From assembly GCA_041687435.1 (NCBI GenBank), contig JAWLBX010000003.1:62001-126000 (forward strand): 64,000 nt of DNA, written 5' to 3'. Shown in pieces: positions 41,336 to 50,373 of this stretch. A model generated the notes under the pieces. It was not told the DNA's origin. It ran no database searches and saw only the letters and a program-made list of their open reading frames with translations. Both the position numbers and the translations under genes were made by a program. The stretch comes from JACKII01 sp041687435 (GTDB lineage: Bacteria; Pseudomonadota; Alphaproteobacteria; Bin95). Position 1 is the stretch's first letter; each line of letters opens with the position of its first letter.

Positions 41336-42676
41336 ATGCAACGCGAGGCTGAGACAGAGCCTGCCGAAAGGCCGCAACTGCGGCTGCGGGACAACTACCT
41401 GTTCTTCTTTCCGCTGGTGCTGATGGTCGAGCTCAACATGATCTCGAAATCGGCGATTCACGCCTTTCTGGCGCGGACGGAAACGCCCAGCACGACGCTG
41501 GCCGCGTTCAACGCCGGCTTTACCTTCTATTTTGCCATCACCAGCGCGACCGAAGTGGTGGTGCTGCTCTGCCTCTCCTACCTGAAGTCGCGTGCCGACA
41601 TCTGGCGGCTGGTCGGGTTTACCGCACTGCTGCTTAGCCCCTCGTTTGCGCTGGCACTGGTGATCGTGTTCACGGATGTGGGCAGCGCCATGTTCGGCGA
41701 CTGGTTCGGCCTGACCGAACAGGGCCAGTGGGAGGCGCGGCTGGCCGTCGGCATGCTGGCGCTCAGCCCGCCGGTGCTGCTGGCCCGCGGCACCGCCTTT
41801 GCGCTGTTGATGCTGAACCGGCGCACCATGATCATCACCTGGAGCACGCTGATCCGCCTCGCCTCGCTGGCGGTATGGCTGATGGTGCTGCCGTTGCTCA
41901 TGGGCGGTGCGGCGGTCGGGGCCCTCGCCCTGGTGATGTGCATGGCGTCGGAGACCGTGTTTGCGTGGGTGTTCGCCTGGCGGCATCTGATGGAAATGCC
42001 GGCAGTGCGGCAGACCAAGGACACATTCTTCGGCTATTGGCGGTTTTCCTGGCCGCTGATCATCAACTCCTCGGCCGAGATGGGAGTGATCTTCGTCATC
42101 AACCTGTACCTCGGCCGCCTCAACGATGCGGAACTGGCGATTGCCGCGTTCGGCGTGGTGCATGGGCTGGTCTCATTGCTGATGGGGCCGATGCGCAACC
42201 TCGCGCAAACGGCGCAGACGCTGGTGACACGGCGGGAGGATGTGCGGGTGATGCTGGTGTTCACCGGGCACCTGATCGTGCTGTTCTCGCTGCTGGCGCT
42301 GGTGCTGTTCCAGACACCGTTGCAGGACGTGATCCTGCGCGGCGTCATGGGGTTGACGCCGGAACTGGCCGCCTATTGCGAGCCCGCCATGGGCATCGCC
42401 TTCCTGATGGCGGCGTTCTGGAGCAGTGCCGCCCTGTTCCGTGGTCTGCTGGCCAAGGCGCGCACCACCACTTCGCTGGCGGCGGGCGGTGCGATGCGGA
42501 TCGGGACGGCAGCGGCAGCCGGCGCCATTAGCCTCGCCTATCCGGACTGGAACGGCGCAGTACTGGGCGTCGCCGCTTGGACGCTATCCTATGCGGCGGA
42601 GTCGGCGATCACCGGCTGGCGCCTGCGTCGGCTCGGCTGGTATGTGGATGCGGAACGCTACGGCGGGAGGATTTGA
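41336..42676 (+). CDS. Polytopic membrane protein, MATE/MOP-like
   Basis: This 446-residue protein has about twelve membrane spans spread over its length (for example NYLFFFPLVLMVELNMI, LALVIVFTDVGSAMF, WPLIINSSAEMGVIFVINLYLG, LIVLFSLLALVLFQ). The pattern, with a repeated half and basic loops, resembles MOP-superfamily flippases or ANKH-like transporters. I see no decisive motif for either, so drug export or lipid-carrier flipping are both possible. It sits immediately before the CocE-like hydrolase, two bases apart, and is likely co-transcribed with it. Confidence 0.65.
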   Translation: MQREAETEPAERPQLRLRDNYLFFFPLVLMVELNMISKSAIHAFLARTETPSTTLAAFNAGFTFYFAITSATEVVVLLCLSYLKSRADIWRLVGFTALLLSPSFALALVIVFTDVGSAMFGDWFGLTEQGQWEARLAVGMLALSPPVLLARGTAFALLMLNRRTMIITWSTLIRLASLAVWLMVLPLLMGGAAVGALALVMCMASETVFAWVFAWRHLMEMPAVRQTKDTFFGYWRFSWPLIINSSAEMGVIFVINLYLGRLNDAELAIAAFGVVHGLVSLLMGPMRNLAQTAQTLVTRREDVRVMLVFTGHLIVLFSLLALVLFQTPLQDVILRGVMGLTPELAAYCEPAMGIAFLMAAFWSSAALFRGLLAKARTTTSLAAGGAMRIGTAAAAGAISLAYPDWNGAVLGVAAWTLSYAAESAITGWRLRRLGWYVDAERYGGRI

Positions 42677-42677
42677 G

Positions 42678-44486
42678 ATGGTGACAGTGGTGGATGAAGC
42701 GGGCGGGACGTGCGGCTTTCAGGCCTTTGTCGAGATGCGCGACGGCGTGCGGCTCAACACGCTGGTGTTTCTGCCGCCCGGTTCTGCACCTTTTCCGGTA
42801 ATCCTGGAGCGCACGCCCTACGGCATCACCCAGCCGCAGGGCCAGCACACGACCGACCCGGCGCATGGCTGGCTGCCCGATCCGGCCCAACCATTGCGTG
42901 GCTCAATCCTGCGCGGGTGGAAGGCGATCACCGCCCACGGCTATGCCTGCGTCTATCAAGACACGCGCGGCCGCTATGCCTCCGAAGGTGAGGACCGGGT
43001 GTATTGCGATGATGCAGCGGACGGTTACGACACCATCGACTGGATCGCGGAGCAGCCCTGGTGCAACGGGCGGATCGGCATGGCCGGCTCGTCCGCCGGC
43101 GCGACCACGACCCTGGCCGCCGCCAGCCGGGGGCACCCGGCGCTCCGGGCCTTCTGGGCGCAGGTCGGCGGCTCCAGTATCTACAACGACGTGGTCTGCG
43201 AGGGCCAGTCGATTGAGATGGAGCGGCTCTGGCTCTGGGTCTCCAAGAACATCCCCGGCCTCTCGGCAAGCCACAAGCGCCGCGCCATGCGCCTTTCCGG
43301 CCTGGATGAGGCGGGCATGGCCGAAGCGCACCGCCGCGCCGGCGCGACCTATACCCGGCTGGAGGCGGCGAGCCGGGCGGACCCGCCGTTTGTCGATAAC
43401 CCGGACTGGATGCGCCTGCCGCTGACCGATTATCCGGATTTCTCCACCTGGCAGCCTTTTCTGAACGAGTTGCTGACCCACCCGGCGCCGGATGCCTTCC
43501 GCAACGCCCACGATTTCCGCAAGACCATCGAGATCCCGGGCTTTCACGCGACCAGTTGGTACGACATCTTTTTGGCCAGCGTGCTCTCAGCATTCCAGGA
43601 GATCCAGGCCCGCACTGGCACGCAAAAGTTATGGATCGGGCCGAACGATCATTATTTCATCTACGAAACCCAGTTCTGGCCCCGCGATCCATTCTTCGAG
43701 TGGTTTGGCCACTATCTGAAGGACGAAAAAACCGCACTGCTCGAAGAGCCGGCCGTGCACTTCTCGCCCCGCGCTTTTGTTGCCGACCGGGCCGGCTACA
43801 TTGCCGACGACTGGCAACACAGCGAAACTTGGCCGCCCGTGGGCGCCGAAACGCAGCGGCTCTATCTTAGCGGCGACAGCACGCTTGGCGGGGCGCCAGG
43901 TGGCGCGGCGCGCTCCTATGTCTACGATCCCCGCCGGCCCAATCCGACGCTCGGCGGGCGCAACATGCTGATCGGCAATGGCCGCATGGACCAGCGACCG
44001 GCCCAGCAGCGCCCGGACTACGGCCTGATCTACACGGGCGAGCCGCTGGCCGCACCGCTGCCCCTGTCCGGGCCGGTGCGCGTCACCCTGCATGCGGGCT
44101 CCGACTGCCCCGATACCGACTTCATCGCCAAGCTGAACGAGGTGCTGCCGGACGGCACCGCCCTGCTGCTGATGGACGGCGTCACCCGCGCCCTATATCG
44201 CGCCGTCTTAACCGACCCGGCCAAAGTGCGGCCGCAGCGGCTGGAGCCGGGCAAGATCTATGAGATCGTCATCGACCTGGGCGACATCCGCACCACCATC
44301 CCGGCCGGCCATCGCCTGCAGGTGGATATTGTCAGCAGCAACTTCCCGCGTCGCGCCCGCAACACCAACAGCGGTAACCCGGTTCTGGCAAATGACGGGG
44401 ATGCGGATATTCGTGTTGCCACCAACACGGTGCAGCATGACGAGCCCACACCGTCGTTCATCGAACTGACGGTGCTGCCAGGGTGA
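42678..44486 (+). CDS. CocE/NonD-family hydrolase
   Basis: The 602-residue protein has the X-Pro dipeptidyl-peptidase (S15)/CocE layout. The N-terminal alpha/beta hydrolase has EMRDGVRLNTLVFLP, ERTPYG, YACVYQDTRGRYASEGE and the nucleophile motif GMAGSSAGATTTL. A helical cap follows, and the C-terminal jelly-roll includes LPLSGPVRVTLHAGSDCPDTDFIAKL and IVDLGDIRTTIPAGHRLQVDIVSSNFPR. Relatives cleave cocaine esters, glutaryl acylamides or peptides. The natural substrate is unknown. The ATG at 42678 has GGGAGG eight bases upstream. No signal peptide is present. Confidence 0.92.
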   Translation: MVTVVDEAGGTCGFQAFVEMRDGVRLNTLVFLPPGSAPFPVILERTPYGITQPQGQHTTDPAHGWLPDPAQPLRGSILRGWKAITAHGYACVYQDTRGRYASEGEDRVYCDDAADGYDTIDWIAEQPWCNGRIGMAGSSAGATTTLAAASRGHPALRAFWAQVGGSSIYNDVVCEGQSIEMERLWLWVSKNIPGLSASHKRRAMRLSGLDEAGMAEAHRRAGATYTRLEAASRADPPFVDNPDWMRLPLTDYPDFSTWQPFLNELLTHPAPDAFRNAHDFRKTIEIPGFHATSWYDIFLASVLSAFQEIQARTGTQKLWIGPNDHYFIYETQFWPRDPFFEWFGHYLKDEKTALLEEPAVHFSPRAFVADRAGYIADDWQHSETWPPVGAETQRLYLSGDSTLGGAPGGAARSYVYDPRRPNPTLGGRNMLIGNGRMDQRPAQQRPDYGLIYTGEPLAAPLPLSGPVRVTLHAGSDCPDTDFIAKLNEVLPDGTALLLMDGVTRALYRAVLTDPAKVRPQRLEPGKIYEIVIDLGDIRTTIPAGHRLQVDIVSSNFPRRARNTNSGNPVLANDGDADIRVATNTVQHDEPTPSFIELTVLPG

Positions 44487-44499
44487 GGCGCGCGCCGGT

Positions 44500-45234
44500 C
44501 TAGCGCATCACCCGGAAATACGCCCAGTCCGGCAGGAATTGCGCCAGCCGGAAGAACAGCGCGAAGCGGCGCGGGAAATTGGTGCGGAAATGGCCGGTTT
44601 CCAGGGCCTTGCGCATACGCCGGGCCGCGGCCTCTGCTGTCATGATGAACGGCATTTTGAAGTCGTTCTTGGCGGTCAGCCGTGTCTCGATGAAACCCGG
44701 ATTGATCACCTGCACCTTGAACGCCTCGCGCGGCAGGTCGCAACGAATACTCTCGGCCAGATGGATCACGCCGGCCTTGCTGGAGCCATAGCCAACCGAG
44801 CCCGGCAGGCCACGATAGCCGGCGAGCGAGCCGACCAGCGCGATATGGCCCTTGCCGCGTGCCACGAGCGCCGGCACCGCGCAGCCCAGCACGCGGGCGG
44901 CGCCGGTCAAATTGACGTCGCACATCGCCTCAACCGCATCCGCATCCCAGGCAGTGGCGTTGACGGGCTCATAGGAAGCCGCGTTGCAGATCACGCCATC
45001 CAGCGGCGGCAAGGTCTCGAAAGCAGCGCGGACGCTGGCTGTGTCGCGCACATCGCAGGCGGCGACGGTGTGCCGGCCCGGTAGTGCGTCGGCCAGTGCC
45101 TGCAAGCGTTCCGCATTGCGGGCGGAAAGGCAGAGCGTGGCCCCGGCGCCGGCAAGTTCCTCCGCCAGCGCTCGGCCCAGACCTTCCGACGCGCCAACCA
45201 GCCAGTAGGTTTTGCCGGACCAGGCGGCGGTCAA
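44500..45234 (-). CDS. Short-chain dehydrogenase/reductase
   Basis: The 244-residue SDR has the NAD(P) motif GASEGLG at residues 14-20, CDVRD, NAAS near residue 84 and the catalytic Tyr149-x3-Lys153 (GYGSSKAG). The likely start is the TTG at 45234, which overlaps the stop of the upstream DUF3833 gene as TTGA and has GGGAGAAGG just before it. It is the last of six overlapping leftward genes. In other ChrR-controlled clusters an SDR likewise ends the group. The substrate is unknown. Confidence 0.9.
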   Translation of the reverse strand: MTAAWSGKTYWLVGASEGLGRALAEELAGAGATLCLSARNAERLQALADALPGRHTVAACDVRDTASVRAAFETLPPLDGVICNAASYEPVNATAWDADAVEAMCDVNLTGAARVLGCAVPALVARGKGHIALVGSLAGYRGLPGSVGYGSSKAGVIHLAESIRCDLPREAFKVQVINPGFIETRLTAKNDFKMPFIMTAEAAARRMRKALETGHFRTNFPRRFALFFRLAQFLPDWAYFRVMR

Positions 45235-45803
45235 TTGCCTTCTCCCGCGGGGCGGCGGAACACCGCGAACATTTCCGCAGCCTTGAACCCGAACTTGCGC
45301 ATGTCGGACCTGTTGACGATCGTGCCGTCCTCCATCAGATAGAGCCAGTCCACCACATCCAGCACATGCCCGCCCGCGCGCTCCGGCAGTTGCAGGCGAT
45401 AGGTCATGCGCAGGGTATTGCCGGAGACGACGCCCTCCGCCGGGCCGACAACATCGGCAGCGGTCGCAGTGAATTTGTCCGGCCCGATGAATCGGATTTG
45501 CCACTCGCGGGTGTCGACGGCGTTGGTGGCATCGTAGACGAAGCGCTCGGCCAGTGTGCCGCCGGTTTCGTCGAACGTGCCTCTCAGGGTCGCGGTGAAC
45601 CGCACATTGGCGCGGCCGGTATAGTCGAAAATCGCACCATGGGCGGTGTATTCGCCGTTCAGTGCGGATTGAAGATCAAACGCCGGGCGCTCTGACGCGT
45701 AGTCGGCCGGGCTCTGCGCCCGGAAACTCCAGAAATGGTCCCAGAGCCAGAAGCCGCCAATGGCGATGATTGCGCCGAGAATGATATAGGCGATGGTACT
45801 CAT
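45231..45803 (-). CDS. DUF3833-family protein
   Basis: The 190-residue product has an N-terminal membrane segment (TIAYIILGAIIAIGGFWLWDHF). The DUF3833 pattern follows: FDLQSALNGEYTAHGAIFDYTGR, RFTATLRGTFDETGGTLAERFVYDATN, GPAEGVVSGNTLRMTYRLQLP and VNRSDMRKFGFKAAEMFAVFRR. Many homologues are lipoproteins; this one lacks a lipobox Cys and would be a simple membrane anchor. The role is unknown beyond its steady place in RpoE/ChrR-type clusters. It overlaps the MFS gene upstream by four bases. Confidence 0.85.
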   Translation of the reverse strand: MSTIAYIILGAIIAIGGFWLWDHFWSFRAQSPADYASERPAFDLQSALNGEYTAHGAIFDYTGRANVRFTATLRGTFDETGGTLAERFVYDATNAVDTREWQIRFIGPDKFTATAADVVGPAEGVVSGNTLRMTYRLQLPERAGGHVLDVVDWLYLMEDGTIVNRSDMRKFGFKAAEMFAVFRRPAGEGN

Positions 45804-47119
45804 GAATGATCTGCCTCCGAAATACGGGTGAGGATAAGGGCGATGGCGGCAATGGCTTTGAGCGCGCAGGGCACGCCGGCATAGGCAAGGCTGAGGACCT
45901 CCAGCGCGGCAGGCGGGTTGCTGGTGCCCGGTGCAAAACCGGCAGCGCCCAGCACCGGCAGGGCCAGACCGGCCGCCAGCGCCAGGGAGGCCTTGTTGAC
46001 AAAGCCCCAAAGACCGAACGCAAGTTCGCCACTCCAGCCCTGCCGAGCCAGGCGGTTCGAGAGCAGGGCTGGCAGCAGCGTCATGTCCGCGCCGACGGCA
46101 AAACCGGAGGCGACGCTGATCACATAGAACAAAGGCCAGTCGCCGGCTCCCAGCGTCAGGGCGCCCAGAAACGCAACGATGGCGGCGGTCATGCCGAGCA
46201 GCAGCGCGCGTTTGGCGCCAATGCGGTTTGCGAGCCTCGCCCACAGCGGCGCGGCCGCCGCCGCAGCGGCGAAGAACAGCAGCAGTGCCGGGCCGGCATG
46301 ATCCGGCGCGTTCAACCGATCCTCGACAAAGAAGACGAACAGCGTCGCCGTCAGGCCGGTCGGCAGGGCATTGACCAAGCCAATGGCCAGCAGCCGTTGC
46401 ACCTTACCGTCGGCCAGCACCTCGCGAAACCCGCCGGCGATGACCGGGCCGGTGACGCCTGGCCACCAGCGGCGCATTTGCAGCACCGCAGCCGCTAACA
46501 AAACGCAGAACGCAGCGGCATAGGCCGGGAAAGCCAGCGCCTTGCCAAAAAGCTGTTCGGTAATTGCAGGGGCGACGCAGGCAGCGCACACGCCCGCCAG
46601 AACCCCGGCCTCGCGCCAGCCTGCCACATGGTTGTGGCCGCCGGCCAGTTGGCGGCCCAGCACGACGCCGCTGCTGTAATAGAGGATTTGCAGGCCGCTG
46701 AAGGCCGTGAACACCACGGCCAGGCTGATGGTGAGCCAAAGCGCCGGCATCGGCACCGGGGCAGGCGCGAACAGGGCGAGCGCGCCGAGACCCAGCAGCA
46801 GGGCGAAGCCGGCTGCGATGCGCGGGCGGTTGGCCGCCTGCCGCCCAATCCACCAGCCAAGCAGCGGATCCTGCACGAAGTCCAGCAGTCGGACCGCCAG
46901 CAATACCACGCCGACCGTGGCGAGGCTCAGGCCATGCTGGCTGGCATAAAGGCTGGGCGTGTGAATGTAGATCGGGGGCCCGGCAAAAGCGACCGCTGCT
47001 CCGAACAGAGCATAGGGGGCGAGCACCTGATTGGGTTTGACATCTGCGATTGCCGTCAAGGCGACCCGCCGGTCAGCTTGCGGGATTGATCCGGGAACCG
47101 GCTGTTTTGGCTCAGCCAT
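45800..47119 (-). CDS. MFS/GPH-type transporter
   Basis: The product has about twelve membrane spans and the GPH/MelB-like early motif LLAVRLLDFVQDPLLGWW, followed by GREAGVLAGV-like and RLANRIGAKRALLLG segments. The transported compound is unknown; it may export or import a lipid-related molecule of this cluster. The ATG at 47119 would overlap the upstream gene by 64 bases. A TTG at 47059, in a TTGA overlap with that stop, is an alternative that would shorten the protein by 20 residues. The family is common in RpoE/ChrR clusters. Confidence 0.85.
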   Translation of the reverse strand: MAEPKQPVPGSIPQADRRVALTAIADVKPNQVLAPYALFGAAVAFAGPPIYIHTPSLYASQHGLSLATVGVVLLAVRLLDFVQDPLLGWWIGRQAANRPRIAAGFALLLGLGALALFAPAPVPMPALWLTISLAVVFTAFSGLQILYYSSGVVLGRQLAGGHNHVAGWREAGVLAGVCAACVAPAITEQLFGKALAFPAYAAAFCVLLAAAVLQMRRWWPGVTGPVIAGGFREVLADGKVQRLLAIGLVNALPTGLTATLFVFFVEDRLNAPDHAGPALLLFFAAAAAAAPLWARLANRIGAKRALLLGMTAAIVAFLGALTLGAGDWPLFYVISVASGFAVGADMTLLPALLSNRLARQGWSGELAFGLWGFVNKASLALAAGLALPVLGAAGFAPGTSNPPAALEVLSLAYAGVPCALKAIAAIALILTRISEADHS

Positions 47120-47583
47120 ATATTCAAGTAGGCCCGGCGCAGGCCGGGCATCGACAGGTCGCAGCGTTCGCTGCCGTTCAGATAGAGCACGATGCGGTCC
47201 GGCGATGGACTGGCCGCGGTGAAGCGGTCGCCGTCGCTGACATCGCTCATACAGGGCGCAATATCGGCGCGAAACGCGGTCAGCCGCTCCTCGGGCCAGC
47301 CATTGATCCGCGCCATTTCCTCAATGGTCGACTCTGTCAATTCCCGTGCGGAAAATTCGGTGCGGTAGGTCAGTGACAGGGCCGACGGTTTCTCCCAACT
47401 GAACCGGCCGCCGGTGGCCCACAGGTCGGCATCGAAAAATTGCCAGAACAGAAACCCGACAGAGCCGGAGCCCGCATGCTCCAAATCCATACCCTGGCGG
47501 TCGAGTTCTGCGGGCCTCATCGGATTGGCGGCGGCGAGCACTGGCAACAGCAATGCCGCGGCGATAACAGGCAGGTATCTCAT
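47056..47583 (-). CDS. Exported chalcone-isomerase-like protein
   Basis: The 175-residue protein starts with a signal peptide (MRYLPVIAAALLLPVLAAA) and has the chalcone_3 pattern: YRTEFSARELTESTIEEMARINGW and MSDVSDGDRFTAASPSPDRIVLYLNGSE, then FPDQSRKL near the end. Chalcone-isomerase-like proteins of bacteria fold like fatty-acid binders, so a lipid-binding role is plausible but unproven. The ATG at 47583 overlaps the DUF1365 stop by four bases (ATGA). It occupies the position where a cyclopropane-fatty-acid synthase-like gene often lies in related clusters. Confidence 0.85.
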   Translation of the reverse strand: MRYLPVIAAALLLPVLAAANPMRPAELDRQGMDLEHAGSGSVGFLFWQFFDADLWATGGRFSWEKPSALSLTYRTEFSARELTESTIEEMARINGWPEERLTAFRADIAPCMSDVSDGDRFTAASPSPDRIVLYLNGSERCDLSMPGLRRAYLNIWLSQNSRFPDQSRKLTGGSP

Positions 47584-48365
47584 CGCGTGACCTCCTCTGC
47601 TGGCGGGACGGGGCGGATGCGGTAGGGCGCGCCCTTCAGCTTCAGCTTGATGGCTTGCCAGTGGATCAGCGCGTAGACCCGCAACGCGCCCAGCGGGTGA
47701 CGGGCGAACATGGCCACCAGACTGCGGGTGGTCATCGGCTGCAGCCTGCCCGAGAGGGTCGCCGTCAAACCGTGCGTGCCGCGGCGGTGGTCGATGACGA
47801 TGGCGAGCCGGTCGCTCTGCAAATCGAAGCGAAAGCGGTATTCGCCGGCGATCTCCTGAAATGGCGAGACGTGAAACACTTTCTGCGCGCGGATCGTGTC
47901 CGTGGCGGATAGCGGCTGCCAGTCCGGCAGGGCGCAAAGATAGGAGTGCCGGTCGCCGAAGGTGTTGTTCACTTCCGCCAGAACGGCCCGTACCTGCTGC
48001 GAGGTATCGCGAAAGAACCAGAAGCTCACCGGGTTGAATACGAACCCCAGCGTGCGCGGCTGGGTCAAAAGCCAGATTTCCGCGGCAGCATCGGCCGGCA
48101 GGCCCATGCCCAGCGCCTGGGCCCGCGCCCAGCATGCGGCATCGGGTTCGGCGCGGCCATGATCGCGGTCCGACAGGCCGAACAGGCCAAGCCGGCGGCG
48201 GCGCACCAGCCGCGATGGCGGTGCGGCCTCCGGCAGCACCCGCCACAACACATAATCCACACCGTAGCGGAAGGCATTATCCGGCCCGCCATGGCGGCCA
48301 TGCCAGGTTTCGCCAGCCAGAATGGCGGTGCCGCTGTCTGGCCAATCTGCAGGGATCAGGCCCAT
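47580..48365 (-). CDS. DUF1365-family protein
   Basis: This 261-residue protein has the DUF1365 landmarks: FRYGVDYVLWRV, LTQPRTLGFVFNPVSFWF, VLAEVNNTFGDRHSYL, KVFHVSPFQEIAGEYRF and ATLSGRLQPMTTRSL, ending in a basic tail. Its molecular role is not established; it is nearly always beside an FAD amine-oxidase-like protein, as here. The ATG at 48365 overlaps the upstream gene by ten bases. The pair belongs to the RpoE/ChrR response clusters tied to unusual fatty acids. Confidence 0.9.
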   Translation of the reverse strand: MGLIPADWPDSGTAILAGETWHGRHGGPDNAFRYGVDYVLWRVLPEAAPPSRLVRRRRLGLFGLSDRDHGRAEPDAACWARAQALGMGLPADAAAEIWLLTQPRTLGFVFNPVSFWFFRDTSQQVRAVLAEVNNTFGDRHSYLCALPDWQPLSATDTIRAQKVFHVSPFQEIAGEYRFRFDLQSDRLAIVIDHRRGTHGLTATLSGRLQPMTTRSLVAMFARHPLGALRVYALIHWQAIKLKLKGAPYRIRPVPPAEEVTR

Positions 48366-49648
48366 TGCGGTTCCGCTCCCAAGGCGCGGGCGACGTTGAC
48401 GGCGCTCAGCAGCCCGTCCTCGTGGAAGCCGTGGCGGGTATAGGCGCCGCAGAACCAGGTGTTGCGCCGGCCCTGCATTGCGGAGAGCCGGCCTTGCGCC
48501 TCGATCGCCGCATGGTCGAATTGTGGATGATAGAACACTGTCTCGTCGAAAATATGCTCGTCGCGGATCGGCTGTTCCGTGTTGAGCGACAGGAAGAGGG
48601 GCACGTTTTTCGGCAGGCCCTGCAGCCGGTTCATCCAATAGGTCAGTGCGACGGGCCGGCTCTCGTGGCCGCTGCGTCCGCGATAGTTCCAACTGGCCCA
48701 GCACGCCGGCCGGCGCGGCATGAGCGCCGGGTCGTCGTGCAGATACGCGCGGTTCGGTGTGTACCGCAGCTTGGAGAGCGTGCCTGTTTCGCTGGTATCG
48801 GCGTCGCCCAGCAGGCGCAACGCTTGGTCGGAATGGCAGGCCATCACCACGGCATCGAATGCTTCCGGGGGCTGGCCCGCGGTTTTCACCAGGGCACCGT
48901 CATGGTCGCGTAGCACCGCCTGCACCGGCGTGCCGGCGCGAATGATACCACCTCGTGTCCGGATCGCGCCCGCCAGTTTGTCGACATAGACCTGACTTCC
49001 GCCATCGACCGTGTACCATTGCGGTTGATTGTTGATGGTCAGCAGGCCGTGATTGTCGAAGAAACGCACGAAGCTCTGCGCCGGAAAAGACTGCATCTCG
49101 TTCGGCGAGGTGCTCCAGATCGCGCTGGCAAGCGGCAGCATGAAATAGCGCCGGAACCAGTCGCCCATTTTTAACTGATCCAGCAGATCGCGCAGCGAAA
49201 GCAGGGGGTTGTCGCGGGCGAGCTTGGCGCCGGCATTGAACCGCGGAATATCCCGCAGCATGCGCCAGAACGCCGGCCGTGTCAGGTTGCGGCGCTGGGC
49301 GAACAGGGCGGCTGTGGTGTGAAGCCCGTATTCCAGCCGGCCATCATCGATGGTGGCGGAAAACGCCATATCACTTTTTTTGACCGGCACATTCAGCGCA
49401 TCGAACAGCCCGGTCAACAACGGGTAGTTCTGATAGTTGAACACGATGAAACCGGTATCGACCGGCACCTGCTCGTGCCGCCCGGCTATCAGCGTGCGGG
49501 CATGGCCGCCAAGGCGGGGTTCCGCCTCGAAGAGGGTAACACGATGGGTTTTCGCCAGGGCATATGCAGCGCCCAGGCCGGAAATGCCGCCACCAACCAC
49601 AGCCACTTTGCCTAGGCATGGGCCACCGTCCAAACTGTCGAAAGGCAT
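48356..49648 (-). CDS. FAD-dependent oxidoreductase (amine-oxidase-like) of the RpoE/ChrR cluster
   Basis: The 430-residue flavoprotein has the dinucleotide-binding VAVVGGGISGLGAAYAL at residues 15-31, the FAD segment LFEAEPRLGGHART, DTGFIVFNYQNYPLL and YTVDGGSQVYVDKL, with a C-terminal CGAYTRHGFHEDGLLSAVNVARAL. This group pairs with DUF1365. It is thought to modify fatty acids in the singlet-oxygen response; the exact reaction here is unknown. It is first in the leftward operon, and the promoter at 49675-49703 carries a TGATCC box. The ATG at 49648 follows GAGGA. Confidence 0.9.
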   Translation of the reverse strand: MPFDSLDGGPCLGKVAVVGGGISGLGAAYALAKTHRVTLFEAEPRLGGHARTLIAGRHEQVPVDTGFIVFNYQNYPLLTGLFDALNVPVKKSDMAFSATIDDGRLEYGLHTTAALFAQRRNLTRPAFWRMLRDIPRFNAGAKLARDNPLLSLRDLLDQLKMGDWFRRYFMLPLASAIWSTSPNEMQSFPAQSFVRFFDNHGLLTINNQPQWYTVDGGSQVYVDKLAGAIRTRGGIIRAGTPVQAVLRDHDGALVKTAGQPPEAFDAVVMACHSDQALRLLGDADTSETGTLSKLRYTPNRAYLHDDPALMPRRPACWASWNYRGRSGHESRPVALTYWMNRLQGLPKNVPLFLSLNTEQPIRDEHIFDETVFYHPQFDHAAIEAQGRLSAMQGRRNTWFCGAYTRHGFHEDGLLSAVNVARALGAEPQWA

Positions 49649-49674
49649 GAAGTCCTCGCAAATTCAATTGACCT

Positions 49675-49703
49675 TCATACGGCGCTTGCCATGCAGTGGA
49701 TCA
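49675..49703 (-). promoter_or_regulatory. ECF11/RpoE-type promoter for the FAD operon
   Basis: On the minus strand, TGATCC (49703-49698) is followed by an 18-base spacer and TATGA (49679-49675). This is the ECF11 (RpoE/ChrR) form TGATCC-N18-TA. The start codon at 49648 lies about 27 bases downstream. Confidence 0.78.
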
Positions 49704-49737
49704 TGCCTAGGGTGGCCAAACATCTTTGGGCCCGGCG

Positions 49738-49766
49738 TGATCCATTCGGTTCGCCCTGCCGTAACC
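49738..49766 (+). promoter_or_regulatory. ECF11/RpoE-type promoter for rpoE-chrR
   Basis: TGATCC (49738-49743), an 18-base spacer and TAACC (49762-49766) match the ECF11 form TGATCC-N18-TA and mirror the minus-strand box. It lies 25 bases before the rpoE start and suggests autoregulation. Confidence 0.78.
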
Positions 49767-49791
49767 GTGAGCAAGGAGTTGCAGTCCGCCG

Positions 49792-50373
49792 ATGCGGCAG
49801 CAGCAAGACATCGAAACGCAGTCCTGGGAGGCTCTTCTGTTAGCGATTGCTCACCATCAGGATCAGGACGCCTTTACGCGCCTGTTCCGGCATTTCGCGC
49901 CGCGGGTTAAAGCCTATGCAATGCGTGGCGGGGCGGACCAATCAGTCGCGGAAGATATCGCGCAGGAAACGCTGGTGACCGCGTGGCGGAAGGCGGCCCT
50001 GTTCGACCCGTCCAAGGCGGCGGTTTCGACCTGGCTGTTTACCATCGCCCGCAATTTGCGGATCGACCGTATCCGCCGCGAGCGGCGGCCTGAGCCTGAC
50101 CCCGACGATCCGGCGTTCATGCCGGCCGGAGAACCGCCACCGGATGCGGCCTTGCGGCACTCGCAAAATGCGGCAGCGGTGCTGCAGGCGATCGAGGCTC
50201 TGCCGGATGCCCAGCGCGAAGTTGTGATGATGTCGTTCTATGAGGATGAACCGCATTCGACCATTGCGGAGCGGCTTGGATTGCCGCTTGGAACAGTGAA
50301 ATCGAGAATACGATTGGCGTTGAGAAAAATCAGTGAGCAGCTGGATGCTGAAAATTATGGAGGCGGAAAATGA
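49792..50373 (+). CDS. rpoE: ECF sigma factor, RpoE/ECF11 type
   Basis: The 193-residue sigma factor has region 2 (FTRLFRHFAPRVKAYAMR, AEDIAQETLVTAWRKAALFDPSKAAVSTWLFTIARNLRIDRIRRERR) and region 4 (LPDAQREVVMMSFYEDEPHSTIAERLGLPLGTVKSRIRLALRKI). In its family it drives the singlet-oxygen and photooxidative stress response. The start codon is at 49792. Its stop overlaps chrR (ATGATGA). It should recognise the TGATCC boxes either side of its own start region. Confidence 0.95.
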   Translation: MRQQQDIETQSWEALLLAIAHHQDQDAFTRLFRHFAPRVKAYAMRGGADQSVAEDIAQETLVTAWRKAALFDPSKAAVSTWLFTIARNLRIDRIRRERRPEPDPDDPAFMPAGEPPPDAALRHSQNAAAVLQAIEALPDAQREVVMMSFYEDEPHSTIAERLGLPLGTVKSRIRLALRKISEQLDAENYGGGK

